64,000 nucleotides of DNA from Streptomyces sp. MA5143a (lineage in GTDB: Bacteria > Actinomycetota > Actinomycetes > Streptomycetales > Streptomycetaceae). Positions 1 through 7,752 of the stretch are shown here, one piece after another (positions within the stretch are counted from its first letter, which is position 1; every line of letters starts with the position of its first letter). The notes under the pieces were generated by a model. It made no database searches. It saw only the letters and a list, made by a program, of their open reading frames with translations, and was not told the origin of the DNA. The translations under genes were made by a program, and so were the position numbers. The DNA lies in the NCBI RefSeq assembly GCF_900290235.1, contig NZ_OLMK01000028.1:1-64000 (forward strand). The letters run 5' to 3'.

Positions 1-59
1 TGCCGTGCCGGGCGTCGCGAGCCGGTGAACCTTTCCGGTCACCGCACTAGCGTGGGTCC

Positions 60-536
60 ATGGATACGAACAGAGCCCACGGCCCGGACATCAAGCTCTC
101 CCAGTGTTTCCTCGCGGTCGACGACCACGACAAGGCGCTCGCCTTCTACCGTGACGTCCTCGGCATGGAGGTCCGCGGCGACGTCGGCTTCGAGGGCATG
201 CGCTGGGTGACCGTCGGCTCCCCGCTCCAGCCCGATGTCGAGATCGTCCTGGAGCCTCCGGGCGCCGACCCCGACATCTCCCCCGCCGACCGCGAGGCCA
301 TCGCCCAGCTCCTCGCCAAAGGCGTCCTGCGTGGCGTCAACTTCACCACCGACGACTGCGACGCGCTCTACTCCCGCGTCGAGGCCTCCGGGGCGGATGT
401 CCTCCAGGAGCCCATGGACCAGCCCTACGGCGTACGGGACTGCGCGTTCCGCGACCCGGCGGGCAACATGCTGCGCTTCATGGAGCCGCGGAAGTCGGGG
501 GAAGCGGGCAAGGCCTCGAAGTACGGGGCTCCGTGA
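60..536 (+). CDS. VOC (glyoxalase/dioxygenase fold) family protein
   Basis: A 158-residue single-domain protein of the vicinal oxygen chelate superfamily. It shows the paired beta-alpha-beta-beta-beta pattern: an opening KLSQCFLAVDDHDKALAFYRDVLGMEV half and a closing half with CAFRDPAGNMLRFMEP near residues 130-145. This 'ALAFYRDVLGMEV ... DPAGN' pattern is typical of bleomycin-resistance or glyoxalase-like proteins. The substrate cannot be told from sequence, because the family covers isomerases, dioxygenases and antibiotic-binding proteins. There is no signal peptide, so it is probably cytosolic. A second VOC gene follows 54 bases downstream on the same strand, so the two are likely co-transcribed. 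The ATG at 60 was chosen because the fold starts about ten residues later. Confidence 0.85.
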   Translation: MDTNRAHGPDIKLSQCFLAVDDHDKALAFYRDVLGMEVRGDVGFEGMRWVTVGSPLQPDVEIVLEPPGADPDISPADREAIAQLLAKGVLRGVNFTTDDCDALYSRVEASGADVLQEPMDQPYGVRDCAFRDPAGNMLRFMEPRKSGEAGKASKYGAP

Positions 537-671
537 CAGGAGGGGCATGGGGGCAGGACAGGCAGGGGTGACAGGAGGGGCAGGGCTGGCGTGACGGGCA
601 ACGGTGGGGTGAAAGGCATGGGTGGCGTGACGGGCAGTGGCATGACGGGCAGTGGCGTGACGCGTGGGGCG
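533..671 (+). repeat. Start-codon-rich short direct repeats between two VOC genes
   Basis: GTGACAGGAGGGGCA occurs exactly twice, at 533-547 and 568-582; the first copy contains the stop codon of the upstream gene and the second supplies an AGGAGG-type ribosome binding site. Inside the next gene a 15-base unit, (G/A)TGACGGGCAGTGGC, is repeated in frame at 627 and 642 and partly at 657. Each copy begins with a possible start codon, so the second VOC protein has start candidates at 591, 618, 627, 642 and 657. Gain or loss of a 15-base unit would keep the frame. Confidence 0.75.
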
Positions 672-1400
672 GTCCGGTGGGCGTACGCCTTCATCGACCG
701 GCCGGAGTCCGGGTTCGAGCAGGCGTGCGCGTTCTGGACGGCGGTGACGGCGACGGAGCTGTCGGCGCCACGGGGTGAGCGGGACGAGTTCGTGACGCTG
801 CTCCCCGAGCGGGGCGACGGGTGGGTGAAGGCCCAGGCGGTGGACGCGGGCGGCGGCGGTGCCCATCTCGACTTCTCCGTGGAGGACGTACCCGCGTTCG
901 TCGACCGTGCCGTCGGCCTCGGTGCCGAGGTCGTCGCCCCGCCCACCGGCTGGGCGGTGCTCCGCTCCCCCGCCGGGCTGCCCTTCTGCGCGGTGCGGTG
1001 GCACGGGGAGAGCGTCCGGCCTCCGGTGGTCGACGGGTGCCGTCTGGACCAGGTGTGCCTGGACATCGCGCCGGACGCGTTCGAAGCGGAGGTCATGTTC
1101 TGGGCCGCCCTGACGGGCTGGGAGTCGTACGCCGGCTCGCTCCCGGAGTTCCACGTCCTGCGCCCGCCCGCGGGTCTCCCCCTGCGCATCCTGATGCAGC
1201 GCCTGGACACCCCTGCCCCCGCGTCGGCCCACCTCGACCTGGCCTGCGCCGACCGGCGCACCACTCGCGTCCGCCATGAGCGCCTGGGCGCCACCTTCGT
1301 GGCCGACCACCCCCACTGGACGGTGATGCGGGACCCGGCGGGTGGCACGTACTGCCTCACCGCCCGCGACCCGGAATCCGGGGGCCTACCGGTTGTGTGA
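591..1400 (+). CDS. Two-domain VOC family protein
   Basis: A 269-residue protein with two tandem glyoxalase-like domains. The first starts at about residue 28 (VRWAYAFIDRP) and runs to FCAVRWHGE. The second starts at about residue 150 (DQVCLDIAPDAFEAEVMFWAALTGW) and ends in DPAGGTYCLTARDP. Actinobacterial proteins of this type are annotated as glyoxalase-like or bleomycin-resistance proteins with no known substrate. The GTG at 591 has a GGAGGGG ribosome binding site about ten bases upstream, but the first 25 residues are a glycine-rich repeat (MTGNGGVKGMGGVTGSG) that is probably not part of the fold. A start at 642 or 657 is also plausible. It probably shares a transcript with the VOC gene just upstream. 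Confidence 0.82.
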   Translation: MTGNGGVKGMGGVTGSGMTGSGVTRGAVRWAYAFIDRPESGFEQACAFWTAVTATELSAPRGERDEFVTLLPERGDGWVKAQAVDAGGGGAHLDFSVEDVPAFVDRAVGLGAEVVAPPTGWAVLRSPAGLPFCAVRWHGESVRPPVVDGCRLDQVCLDIAPDAFEAEVMFWAALTGWESYAGSLPEFHVLRPPAGLPLRILMQRLDTPAPASAHLDLACADRRTTRVRHERLGATFVADHPHWTVMRDPAGGTYCLTARDPESGGLPVV

Positions 1401-1432
1401 GCCGCTGGGGAGGGGCCACGCGGGGTCGAACA

Positions 1433-1846
1433 TCAAAGATCCGCGCCCCCGTCCATCACCGGCCGGATCACCACCGGGTACTCCTTGGCCCCGGCCGGCT
1501 GGGGGCACTGGGCGACGCGCGCCGCGATCTCCGTGACGCGGTCGAGGCTCGCGCAGTCCAGGAGCCAGTAGCCGGCGAGCACTTCCTCGGTCGTCGCGTA
1601 CGGCCCGTCCGCGACGACGGGCCTGCCGTCGTCGCCGAGCGTGACGAACCGGGTCCGGGCGGGTTCGGCCAGCCCCTGCCCGTCGATCATCTCGCCGCTC
1701 TCGGTGAGGTCCTTGTTGATGGCGGTCATATGGGCGAACATCGCCCGCACGTCCTCCTGCGTCCAGGCCGGGGACCCCTCGGACGCGTCGCCACCCATGG
1801 CCGCGTAGTCCGCCTGCGTGCCCTGGATCATCATCAGATACTTCAT
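1433..1846 (-). CDS. YciI/DGPF-domain protein
   Basis: A 137-residue protein starting MKYLMMIQGTQADY, the typical opening of the YCII/DGPF family (ferredoxin-like barrel). The diagnostic DGPYATTEEVLAGYWLLD block, which gives the family its DGPF name, lies around residues 80-97, followed by a conserved region ending EYPVVIRP. In actinobacteria these proteins often sit beside ECF sigma factors of the SigJ/ECF41-like kind, but no such gene is adjacent here. The enzymatic role is unknown; YciI itself has a His-Asp pair and is thought to catalyse a small-molecule reaction. The gene converges with the upstream VOC gene, with only 32 bases between their stop codons. Confidence 0.85.
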   Translation of the reverse strand: MKYLMMIQGTQADYAAMGGDASEGSPAWTQEDVRAMFAHMTAINKDLTESGEMIDGQGLAEPARTRFVTLGDDGRPVVADGPYATTEEVLAGYWLLDCASLDRVTEIAARVAQCPQPAGAKEYPVVIRPVMDGGADL

Positions 1847-2046
1847 GAGTCCGCTCCTCGTCCTCCTCGGTTCGGACCACCCTCGGCGGGCGGCCCTCTC
1901 ATTGGAGACGTCGAAGGCGTGCGGAACTCATCGGCACACCCGCGTGAAGTACTTCCGGCGCCACGGATCCGCACGGTGGTGTCCGGCCGTGAGCGGCCCT
2001 CTCGTGCCGAGGCAGGGATGGCGGTTCTCGGACCGTCGCGGCCCTG

Positions 2047-2340
2047 TCACCCGTCGGCGGTGTCCTCGACCTGCTCCACGGCCTCGCGGTCGGCGGTCTT
2101 CGCCGTGCGCACGTCCCGCGTACCGGCCGGACCGTGCGCGCCATGGGCCCTTGGGCCCACGGCCCGCGTCCGCTCCGCGGCGCCCCCCTCGGCGGCGCTG
2201 TCGACGTACGCGTCACACTTCGGGTTCCTGCACGGACCCGGACCCCACACGGGTACGAACGCGCCGAGCGTCTTGTGCCGCCGCACGATCGTGGCCACAG
2301 GTTGTCCGCAGGCCGGGCAGACTTGTTCGTCGGTGCCCAT
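2047..2340 (-). CDS. Small zinc-ribbon hypothetical protein
   Basis: A 97-residue protein starting MGTDEQVCPACGQPVATIV. It has a CPAC pair at residues 8-11 and a second Cys pair, GPGPCRNPKCDAYVDS, about 28 residues later, which together form a likely zinc ribbon. The C-terminal half is low-complexity, rich in Arg, Ala and Glu, and probably disordered. The start at 2340 was preferred to an upstream in-frame start at 2406 because the conserved zinc-ribbon part begins there. The function is unknown. A role in nucleic-acid or protein binding is possible but is only inferred from the fold. Confidence 0.6.
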   Translation of the reverse strand: MGTDEQVCPACGQPVATIVRRHKTLGAFVPVWGPGPCRNPKCDAYVDSAAEGGAAERTRAVGPRAHGAHGPAGTRDVRTAKTADREAVEQVEDTADG

Positions 2341-2402
2341 GCCCTCAGGGTAGGACCGACGGCCTCCGGGCGCTCCCCGCCGTACGCCCCCGATCCACGG
2401 GG

Positions 2403-2987
2403 TCACCGCTTCCTGGTGTACGTCCGCACCACGGCCCCGTTGTCGAAGGCTCGCACCTCACCCAGCGTGAACTCGGTGATGTCGAAGCCGGAGCCGAACA
2501 TCGGCATCCCCGTCCCCAGCACGATGGGGTACGTCTTGATGATCAGCTCGTCGATCTCGTCGAGCAGCTCCCCCGCCAGGACGGAGCCCCCGCAGAGATA
2601 GATGTCGAGAGGGCCGTCCTCGGCCTTCAGCTCCCGGACCCTGCCGACCGGGTCCGTCGAGATGATCTCGACGTTCGGGTGGGGCGACTCCGTCAGCGTG
2701 CGCGAGACGACGTACTCCCGCAGATGCCCGAACGGGCTGGTGATGCCCCCCTTCAGCGCCTCGTCGTAGCTGCGGCGCCCCTGGACGATCGTGTCGTACG
2801 CCCGGTTCGGGACGTCGTCGGTCCCGATGAGCCGGCGCACATGGGTGGGGTTGATGTCGGGGTGTTCCGTCCTGAGGTATTCGGCGTACTCGCCCACCAC
2901 GTGCGGGTACATGAAGGACGCGTCGCCGTCCGGGCCCCCGATGAACCCGTCGATCGAACAAGCGATGACATACGTGAGCTTGCGCAA
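2403..2987 (-). CDS. Dihydrofolate reductase/RibD C-terminal family protein
   Basis: A 194-residue cytosolic protein of the RibD-C/DHFR superfamily. It begins RKLTYVIACSIDGFIGGPDGD, the family's usual first strand and 'S-DG-I' loop. It continues with VQGRRSYDEAL and YVVSRTL, then the nucleotide-binding loop LDIYLCGGSVLAGELLDEIDEL. Relatives include NADPH-dependent reductases in riboflavin synthesis and many uncharacterised reductases; the substrate here is unknown. The TTG at 2987 is preferred because it directly precedes the conserved RKLTYV strand and follows an AAAGAGG-type ribosome binding site. An in-frame GTG at 3026 would add 13 residues. Confidence 0.8.
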   Translation of the reverse strand: MRKLTYVIACSIDGFIGGPDGDASFMYPHVVGEYAEYLRTEHPDINPTHVRRLIGTDDVPNRAYDTIVQGRRSYDEALKGGITSPFGHLREYVVSRTLTESPHPNVEIISTDPVGRVRELKAEDGPLDIYLCGGSVLAGELLDEIDELIIKTYPIVLGTGMPMFGSGFDITEFTLGEVRAFDNGAVVRTYTRKR

Positions 2988-3067
2988 ACCAGCCTCTTTC
3001 TCTGATTCTCTCGTCCCGTTGACCACTCCATTTATAGTACTTCAGTTGTAGTGATTGCAAGACATGA

Positions 3068-3104
3068 GCGGGCCCCGCACACCGTGGGGATGTGCGGGAC
3101 CCGC
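3068..3104 (-). terminator. Hairpin terminator after the polyprenyl synthase gene
   Basis: A 14-base stem with one mismatch: GCGGGCCCCGCACA at 3068-3081 pairs with TGTGCGGGACCCGC at 3091-3104 around a 9-base loop. It lies 70 bases past the stop codon of the minus-strand polyprenyl synthase gene and upstream of the reductase gene, so it most likely ends the encapsulin transcript. Confidence 0.7.
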
Positions 3105-3173
3105 GTCCGACCGGAGACACCGACACCGAGCGGGGTCAGGTCGGCGCGATGCCGGTACCTCCGGGGCCTCTTC

Positions 3174-4388
3174 TCAACTGCTGCGACGCGTCACGAACTC
3201 GGCCAGCGCGAGCAGACCTCCCGCCGCCTCCGGGTCCGGGACCGCCCGGGACAGCTCCTGCATGGCCCGGGCCATACGGTCGGCCGCCTGGACCTGCGCC
3301 CAGTCACGCCCGCCGGCCCGCTCGACCACGAGCGCCGTCCGCTCCAGCTCGCCCTCCTCGTACGGCTCCCCGTACAGCGCGGCGAGTTCCTCCGCCTCCG
3401 GTGTGCCCGAGGCGAGCGCGGCGACCACCGGAAGGGACTTCTTGCGGGCGATGAGATCCGCGCCGGCCGGCTTGCCGGTACGGCTCGGATCACCCCAGAT
3501 GCCGATCACGTCGTCGATGAGCTGGAAGGCGAGACCGGCCTCCCGCCCGAACGCGTCGAGGGCCTCGACCTCCTCCTCTCCGGCCCCCGCGTACAGCGCC
3601 CCGAGCGCACAGGCGCAGCCGAGCAGCGCGCCCGTCTTCGCCTCGGCCATGGCGAGCACCTCGGGGAGGGTGACCTCCTCCGGCCGCCGCTCCTCCATCG
3701 CCGTGTCCGTGTGCTGGCCCGCGCACAGCTCGACGACACAGGAGGCGAGCCGCGCGGACGCCGCGGCCGACGCCGGGTGCGGGTCCTGCGCGAGCAGCCG
3801 CAACGCCAGGGCCTGCAACGCGTCCCCGGCAAGGATCGCGTCGGGCACCCCGAACACGGTCCACGCGGTGGGCCGGTGCCTGCGTGTGGTGTCCCGGTCC
3901 ATCACGTCGTCATGCAGCAGCGTGAAGTTGTGCACCAGTTCCACCGCGGCGGCGGCCCGGACGGCGGCGGACTCGCGGCCGCCGAGCGCCTCGACCGCCG
4001 CCAGCACCAGCGCCGGCCGGATCGCCTTGCCCGCGTTGCCCGCCGCCGGGGTGCCGTCCGCCCGCTCCCAGCCGAAGTGGTAGCGCGCGACCCGGCGCAT
4101 CGAGCTGGGCAACGACTGCACGGCACCGCGGAGTTCGGGGTCGACCGACAGTCGCGTCCGCTCCAGGATCTCGGCCGCCTCCTGCCCGTCCGACGGACTG
4201 GACGCACCCTGTCGCGCGGGCCCGCTCCCGTGGCCGGCGGGAGTCGCCGCTCCCGTGGGATCCGGGGCTCCCGTCGGGTCCGGAGGGATCGTGATGTGGC
4301 TCCGCCTTTCCGGGATCTCGATGTCCGGAGTGCCGCCGCCCACGGTCTCGACCGGGCTCTGCTGCGTCTCCGTCATGCACTCACCCAT
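3174..4388 (-). CDS. Polyprenyl diphosphate synthase, probable family 2 encapsulin cargo
   Basis: A 404-residue trans-isoprenyl diphosphate synthase. The catalytic domain starts near residue 75 and carries the first aspartate-rich motif HDDVMD (Asp160, Asp161, Asp164) and the second, QLIDDVIGIWGD (Asp292, Asp293), followed by GKPAGADL. It should condense IPP with an allylic diphosphate to make a C15-C20 or longer product; chain length cannot be read with certainty. Residues 1-75 are an extra disordered, Pro/Gly/Thr-rich arm with a PDPTGAPDPTGA repeat and a short IPERRSHITIPP segment. Family 2 encapsulin cargo enzymes carry such arms for loading. The ATG at 4388 has a GGAGG site at good spacing, and the gene starts 46 bases after the encapsulin shell gene. 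There is no terpene cyclase beside it, unlike the 2-methylisoborneol loci. Confidence 0.88.
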   Translation of the reverse strand: MGECMTETQQSPVETVGGGTPDIEIPERRSHITIPPDPTGAPDPTGAATPAGHGSGPARQGASSPSDGQEAAEILERTRLSVDPELRGAVQSLPSSMRRVARYHFGWERADGTPAAGNAGKAIRPALVLAAVEALGGRESAAVRAAAAVELVHNFTLLHDDVMDRDTTRRHRPTAWTVFGVPDAILAGDALQALALRLLAQDPHPASAAASARLASCVVELCAGQHTDTAMEERRPEEVTLPEVLAMAEAKTGALLGCACALGALYAGAGEEEVEALDAFGREAGLAFQLIDDVIGIWGDPSRTGKPAGADLIARKKSLPVVAALASGTPEAEELAALYGEPYEEGELERTALVVERAGGRDWAQVQAADRMARAMQELSRAVPDPEAAGGLLALAEFVTRRSS

Positions 4389-4434
4389 GGGATCGCCTCC
4401 AAGGAGGCCGCGGGCGGCGGCGGTTCGGGTGAGG

Positions 4435-5841
4435 TCACCGCCACCGGCCGATCTCGACGTTCTCCAGCACGCCGAGCGCGTCGGGGACGAGGACCGCGGC
4501 CGAGTAGTAGGCCGTCACGAGGTACTTGATGATCGCCTGTTCGTTGATGCCCATGAAGCGCACCGACAGGCTGGGCTCGATCTCGTCGGGGATGCTCGCG
4601 GCGCGCAGGCCGATGACGCCCTGGTCCTCCTCCCCGGTACGCATGGCGATGATCGAGGTGGTCCTGGCCTCGGTCACCGGGATCTTGTTGCACGGGTAGA
4701 TCGGCACGCCGCGCCAGGTGGGGATGCGGTTGCCGGCGATGTCGAGGGTCTCCGGCACGAGTCCGCGCTTGTTGAGCTCGCGGCCGAACGCGGAGATCGC
4801 GCGCGGGTGGGCGAGCAACAGCTTGGTGCCCCGGCGGCGGCTGAGCAGCTCGTCCAGGTCGTCCGGGCTGGGCACTCCGTCGTGCGGCTGGAGCCGCTGG
4901 TCGTACTCGCAGTTGTGGAGGAGGCCGAAGTCCCGGTTGTTGATGAGCTCGTGCTCCTGACGCTCCTTCAACGCCTCCACGGTGAGCCGGACCTGCTGCT
5001 CGGTCTGGTTCATCGGCTGGTTGTAGAGGTCCGCCACACGCGTGTGGATGCGCAGGACGGTCTGGGCGACGCTCAGTTCGTACTCGCGGGGCGCGGCCTC
5101 GTAGTCGACGAACGTGTGCGGGATGTCCGGCTCACCGCTGTGGCCGGCGGCGAGGTCGATCTCCTTCTCGCCGTACTTGTTGGTGCGCTGCTCCGGGATG
5201 GCGCGCAGCTGCTGCAGATGCTCGCCGAGGCTCTCGGCGCGCTCCGCGACCTGGTCGACGGCCTGGCGTGGCAGGACGAGCACCGTGCACGCGGTGACCG
5301 CGCGGGCCGTGTACTCCCAGATCGCGTCGGCGTCGAGCAGCGCCTGCTCGCCGAAGTACGCCCCGTCGGCCAGCACTCCGAGCACGGCGTCGTCGCCGTA
5401 GGGGCCCGTGCCGATCTTCTCGACCTTGCCGTGCGCGAGGAGGAAGACCTCCTCCGCCTGGCTGCCGAACTCGGCGAGCACCGCGCCCGCCGCGAACTCC
5501 CGCTGCTCGCACCGCTGGGCCAGCTCGCCCAGGACGTCCACGTCCTCGTAGGTGCGCAGGGCCGGCAGTTCGCCGAGCTCCGCGGGGATGACGGCGACCT
5601 GGTCGCCCGTCTTCACAAAAGTGATGCGGCCGTCCCCGACCGCGTAGGTGAGCCGCCGGTTCACCCGGTACGTGCCACCCTGCACGTTCACCCATGGCAA
5701 CATGCGCAGCAGCCAGCGCGAGCTGATCTCCTGCATCTGGGGCGCGGACTTCGTGGTGGTGGCCAGGTTCCGGGCAGCGGCCGTGCCGAGACTCTGCTGC
5801 GGCCGATCCTGCTGCGTACGGACCTCTTCGCCTACCGACAT
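4435..5841 (-). CDS. Family 2B encapsulin shell protein with cyclic-nucleotide-binding domain (EshA-like)
   Basis: A 468-residue protein with an HK97-type shell fold split by an inserted cNMP-binding domain. Residues 1-95 form the N-terminal arm and E-loop side ([22 protein letters not shown]), about 100-205 the cNMP domain ([13 protein letters not shown]), and 235-468 the rest of the shell ([22 protein letters not shown]). This order and length match the Streptomyces EshA/family 2B encapsulins. In the phosphate-binding cassette FGEQALL is kept, but the Arg that contacts cyclic-nucleotide phosphate in CRP-type domains appears replaced ([10 protein letters not shown]), so ligand binding is uncertain. 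The adjacent polyprenyl synthase is the likely cargo, which would make a protein organelle for isoprenoid synthesis. The 283-base upstream gap should hold the promoter. Confidence 0.9.
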   Translation of the reverse strand: MSVGEEVRTQQDRPQQSLGTAAARNLATTTKSAPQMQEISSRWLLRMLPWVNVQGGTYRVNRRLTYAVGDGRITFVKTGDQVAVIPAELGELPALRTYEDVDVLGELAQRCEQREFAAGAVLAEFGSQAEEVFLLAHGKVEKIGTGPYGDDAVLGVLADGAYFGEQALLDADAIWEYTARAVTACTVLVLPRQAVDQVAERAESLGEHLQQLRAIPEQRTNKYGEKEIDLAAGHSGEPDIPHTFVDYEAAPREYELSVAQTVLRIHTRVADLYNQPMNQTEQQVRLTVEALKERQEHELINNRDFGLLHNCEYDQRLQPHDGVPSPDDLDELLSRRRGTKLLLAHPRAISAFGRELNKRGLVPETLDIAGNRIPTWRGVPIYPCNKIPVTEARTTSIIAMRTGEEDQGVIGLRAASIPDEIEPSLSVRFMGINEQAIIKYLVTAYYSAAVLVPDALGVLENVEIGRWR

Positions 5842-6124
5842 ACGGATTTCCCCTCCGGGTGTGCACTGATATCGCGGTCACCGATCTCGCCACCAGCCTG
5901 GCATCACGGAGCGTGCCGGTGCTATTACCCGAAAGAGCGGGAATGGATCTCCGGAACACTGGGCATATCGAGGGACTTTGTCCACCCTCTCGATGCCTTC
6001 CGGGAGATGACCGGATCGGCTCGCACGCAACACCGACACCCGGCCTCCGCGCGCGGAGGTGGGTACAAGCCTGCGTACGAGGCGGCCGGACCAGCGGCCG
6101 TCGCACCGTTCGAAGGAGTCGGTC

Positions 6125-6715
6125 ATGGCCCCACCCATGTCCGCGGCCAGATTTCTCAGCATCCTCAAGAACGAGGGCGTCACGGTCGTCGAGGTCGGCG
6201 ACTGGGAGCATCACAACCGCAACCACAAGGGGCCGTGGGGCCCCGTCCACGGCGTGATGATCCACCACACGGTCACCTCCGGCAGTGAACGCACCGTCCG
6301 TATCTGCCGCGACGGCTACTCGGGGCTGCCGGGCCCGCTGTGCCACGGCGTGATCACCAAGGACGGCCGTGTCCATCTCGTCGGCTACGGCCGCGCCAAC
6401 CACGCCGGCAGCGGTGACGACGACGTCCTGCGGGCCGTGATCGCCGAGACGGCGCTCCCCCCGGACAACGAGGCGAACACCGACGGCAACCGCCACTTCT
6501 ACGGCTTCGAGTGCGAGAACCTCGGCGACGGCCTCGACCCGTGGCCCGAGCTCCAGCTCGAAGCGATCGAGCGGGTCTCCGCCGCCGTCTGCCGCCACCA
6601 CGGCTGGACGGAACGTTCCGTCATCGGCCACCTCGAATGGCAGCCCGGCAAGGTCGACCCCCGCGGCTTCACCATGGCCTCCATGAGGAGCCGTATCCGC
6701 GACCGCCTCCGGTAG
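6125..6715 (+). CDS. N-acetylmuramoyl-L-alanine amidase (Amidase_2/PGRP fold)
   Basis: A 196-residue protein with the zinc amidase fold. Zinc ligands can be assigned to His47 in GVMIHHTV, His169 in VIGHLEW, and Asp178 in the GKVDP motif, which stands in for the third ligand as in T7 lysozyme-type amidases. The reaction is cleavage of the muramoyl-L-alanine bond of peptidoglycan. There is no signal peptide or cell-wall-binding repeat, so it looks like a phage-type endolysin core or a cytoplasmically stored enzyme. The start at 6125 was chosen for the GAAGGAG site eight bases upstream; an in-frame GTG at 6059 has none. No other phage genes are nearby, so domestication or non-classical release are both open. 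Confidence 0.85.
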   Translation: MAPPMSAARFLSILKNEGVTVVEVGDWEHHNRNHKGPWGPVHGVMIHHTVTSGSERTVRICRDGYSGLPGPLCHGVITKDGRVHLVGYGRANHAGSGDDDVLRAVIAETALPPDNEANTDGNRHFYGFECENLGDGLDPWPELQLEAIERVSAAVCRHHGWTERSVIGHLEWQPGKVDPRGFTMASMRSRIRDRLR

Positions 6716-6797
6716 CCCCTCCCCACGCGCGCGTGTGGCCCCGCCACGGCGGGCGCGCACGAGGGTCGGGGCTGGGCGGGCGGCCGTTCCCGGACAG

Positions 6798-7721
6798 ATG
6801 TCCGACAATGGCCGCGTGAGCAGCCCCGACCCCACCACCGCCCTGCGCCCCCGGCTGCCGTCCCCTCTTCAGGAGATCGAGGACGACCGCTTCGCCCGGC
6901 ACGGCGTCCGGCTGCTCCTGAAGCGTGACGACCTGATCCACCCGCAGCTCATCGGCAACAAGTGGCGCAAGCTCGTGCCCAATCTGAGCGCGTCGGCGGG
7001 GCGTTCGCTCCTCACGTTCGGGGGCGCGTACTCGAACCACCTCCGTGCCACCGCCGCCGCCGGCCGCCTGCTCGGCCTGTCCACCGTCGGCGTGGTCCGC
7101 GGCCAGGAGCTGGCGGACCGTCCCCTCAACCCCTCCCTGGCCCGTTGCGCGGCGGACGGCATGCGCCTGCACTTCGTCGACAGATCGACGTATCGCCACA
7201 AGACCGACCCGACCACGCTGGCGGCCGTCCTCCGCGCCGCCGACGCCGAGGGCGCCTACGTCGTCCCCGAGGGCGGCAGCAACGCCCTCGCCGTGCGGGG
7301 TTGCCGACAACTCGGCACGGAACTGCGCGACCGCGCCGAGGTCGTGGCCGTCGCCTGCGGCACCGGCGGCACCCTCGCCGGGCTGGCCGCCGGACTGGCC
7401 CCCGACCAGCGTGCCCTCGGGATACCCGTCCTCAAGGGCGGCTTCCTGGCGGAGGAGATACGGCGGCTGCAGGAGAGCGCCTTCGGCGGCCGCCGCGGCC
7501 ACTGGGACCTCGACGACCGCTTCCACTTCGGCGGCTACGCCCGCACCACGCCCGGCCTGGACGCCTTCGCCGACGACTTCGAGACCCGCCACGGACTGCC
7601 CGTGGAGCGTCTGTATGTCGCCAAGTTGCTCTACGGACTTGTCTCCCTGACGGAGGAAGGCGCCTTCCCGCGCGGGACCTCGCTCACCGCGGTGATCACG
7701 GGAAGCCCGCTCCCCCCGTAG
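6798..7721 (+). CDS. PLP-dependent ACC deaminase/D-cysteine desulfhydrase-like protein
   Basis: A 307-residue fold-type II pyridoxal-phosphate enzyme. The N-terminal block VRLLLKRDDLIHPQLIGNKWRKL contains the lysine that should bind PLP (GNKWRKL). It is followed by TFGGAYSNHLRATAAAGRLLG, and the glycine-rich phosphate-binding loop VACGTGGTLAGLAAG is near residue 190. This is the ACC deaminase/D-cysteine desulfhydrase subgroup. True ACC deaminase cannot be told from desulfhydrase without aligning the active-site residues. A start at ATG 6798 (MSDNGRV) is taken; an ATG at 6735 upstream has no supporting features. It sits between the amidase gene and a convergent antiporter gene and may be singly transcribed. 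Confidence 0.85.
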   Translation: MSDNGRVSSPDPTTALRPRLPSPLQEIEDDRFARHGVRLLLKRDDLIHPQLIGNKWRKLVPNLSASAGRSLLTFGGAYSNHLRATAAAGRLLGLSTVGVVRGQELADRPLNPSLARCAADGMRLHFVDRSTYRHKTDPTTLAAVLRAADAEGAYVVPEGGSNALAVRGCRQLGTELRDRAEVVAVACGTGGTLAGLAAGLAPDQRALGIPVLKGGFLAEEIRRLQESAFGGRRGHWDLDDRFHFGGYARTTPGLDAFADDFETRHGLPVERLYVAKLLYGLVSLTEEGAFPRGTSLTAVITGSPLPP

Positions 7722-7752
7722 CTCTCGAAACCACCTGGCCCACGCCCCGGCA

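Noticed and set aside
4255..6288. A 677-residue open frame on the plus strand across the encapsulin genes
   Set aside because: It is a mirror of the two strongly conserved minus-strand genes. It is rich in His, Arg, Val and Leu in an antisense pattern and has no family motif.
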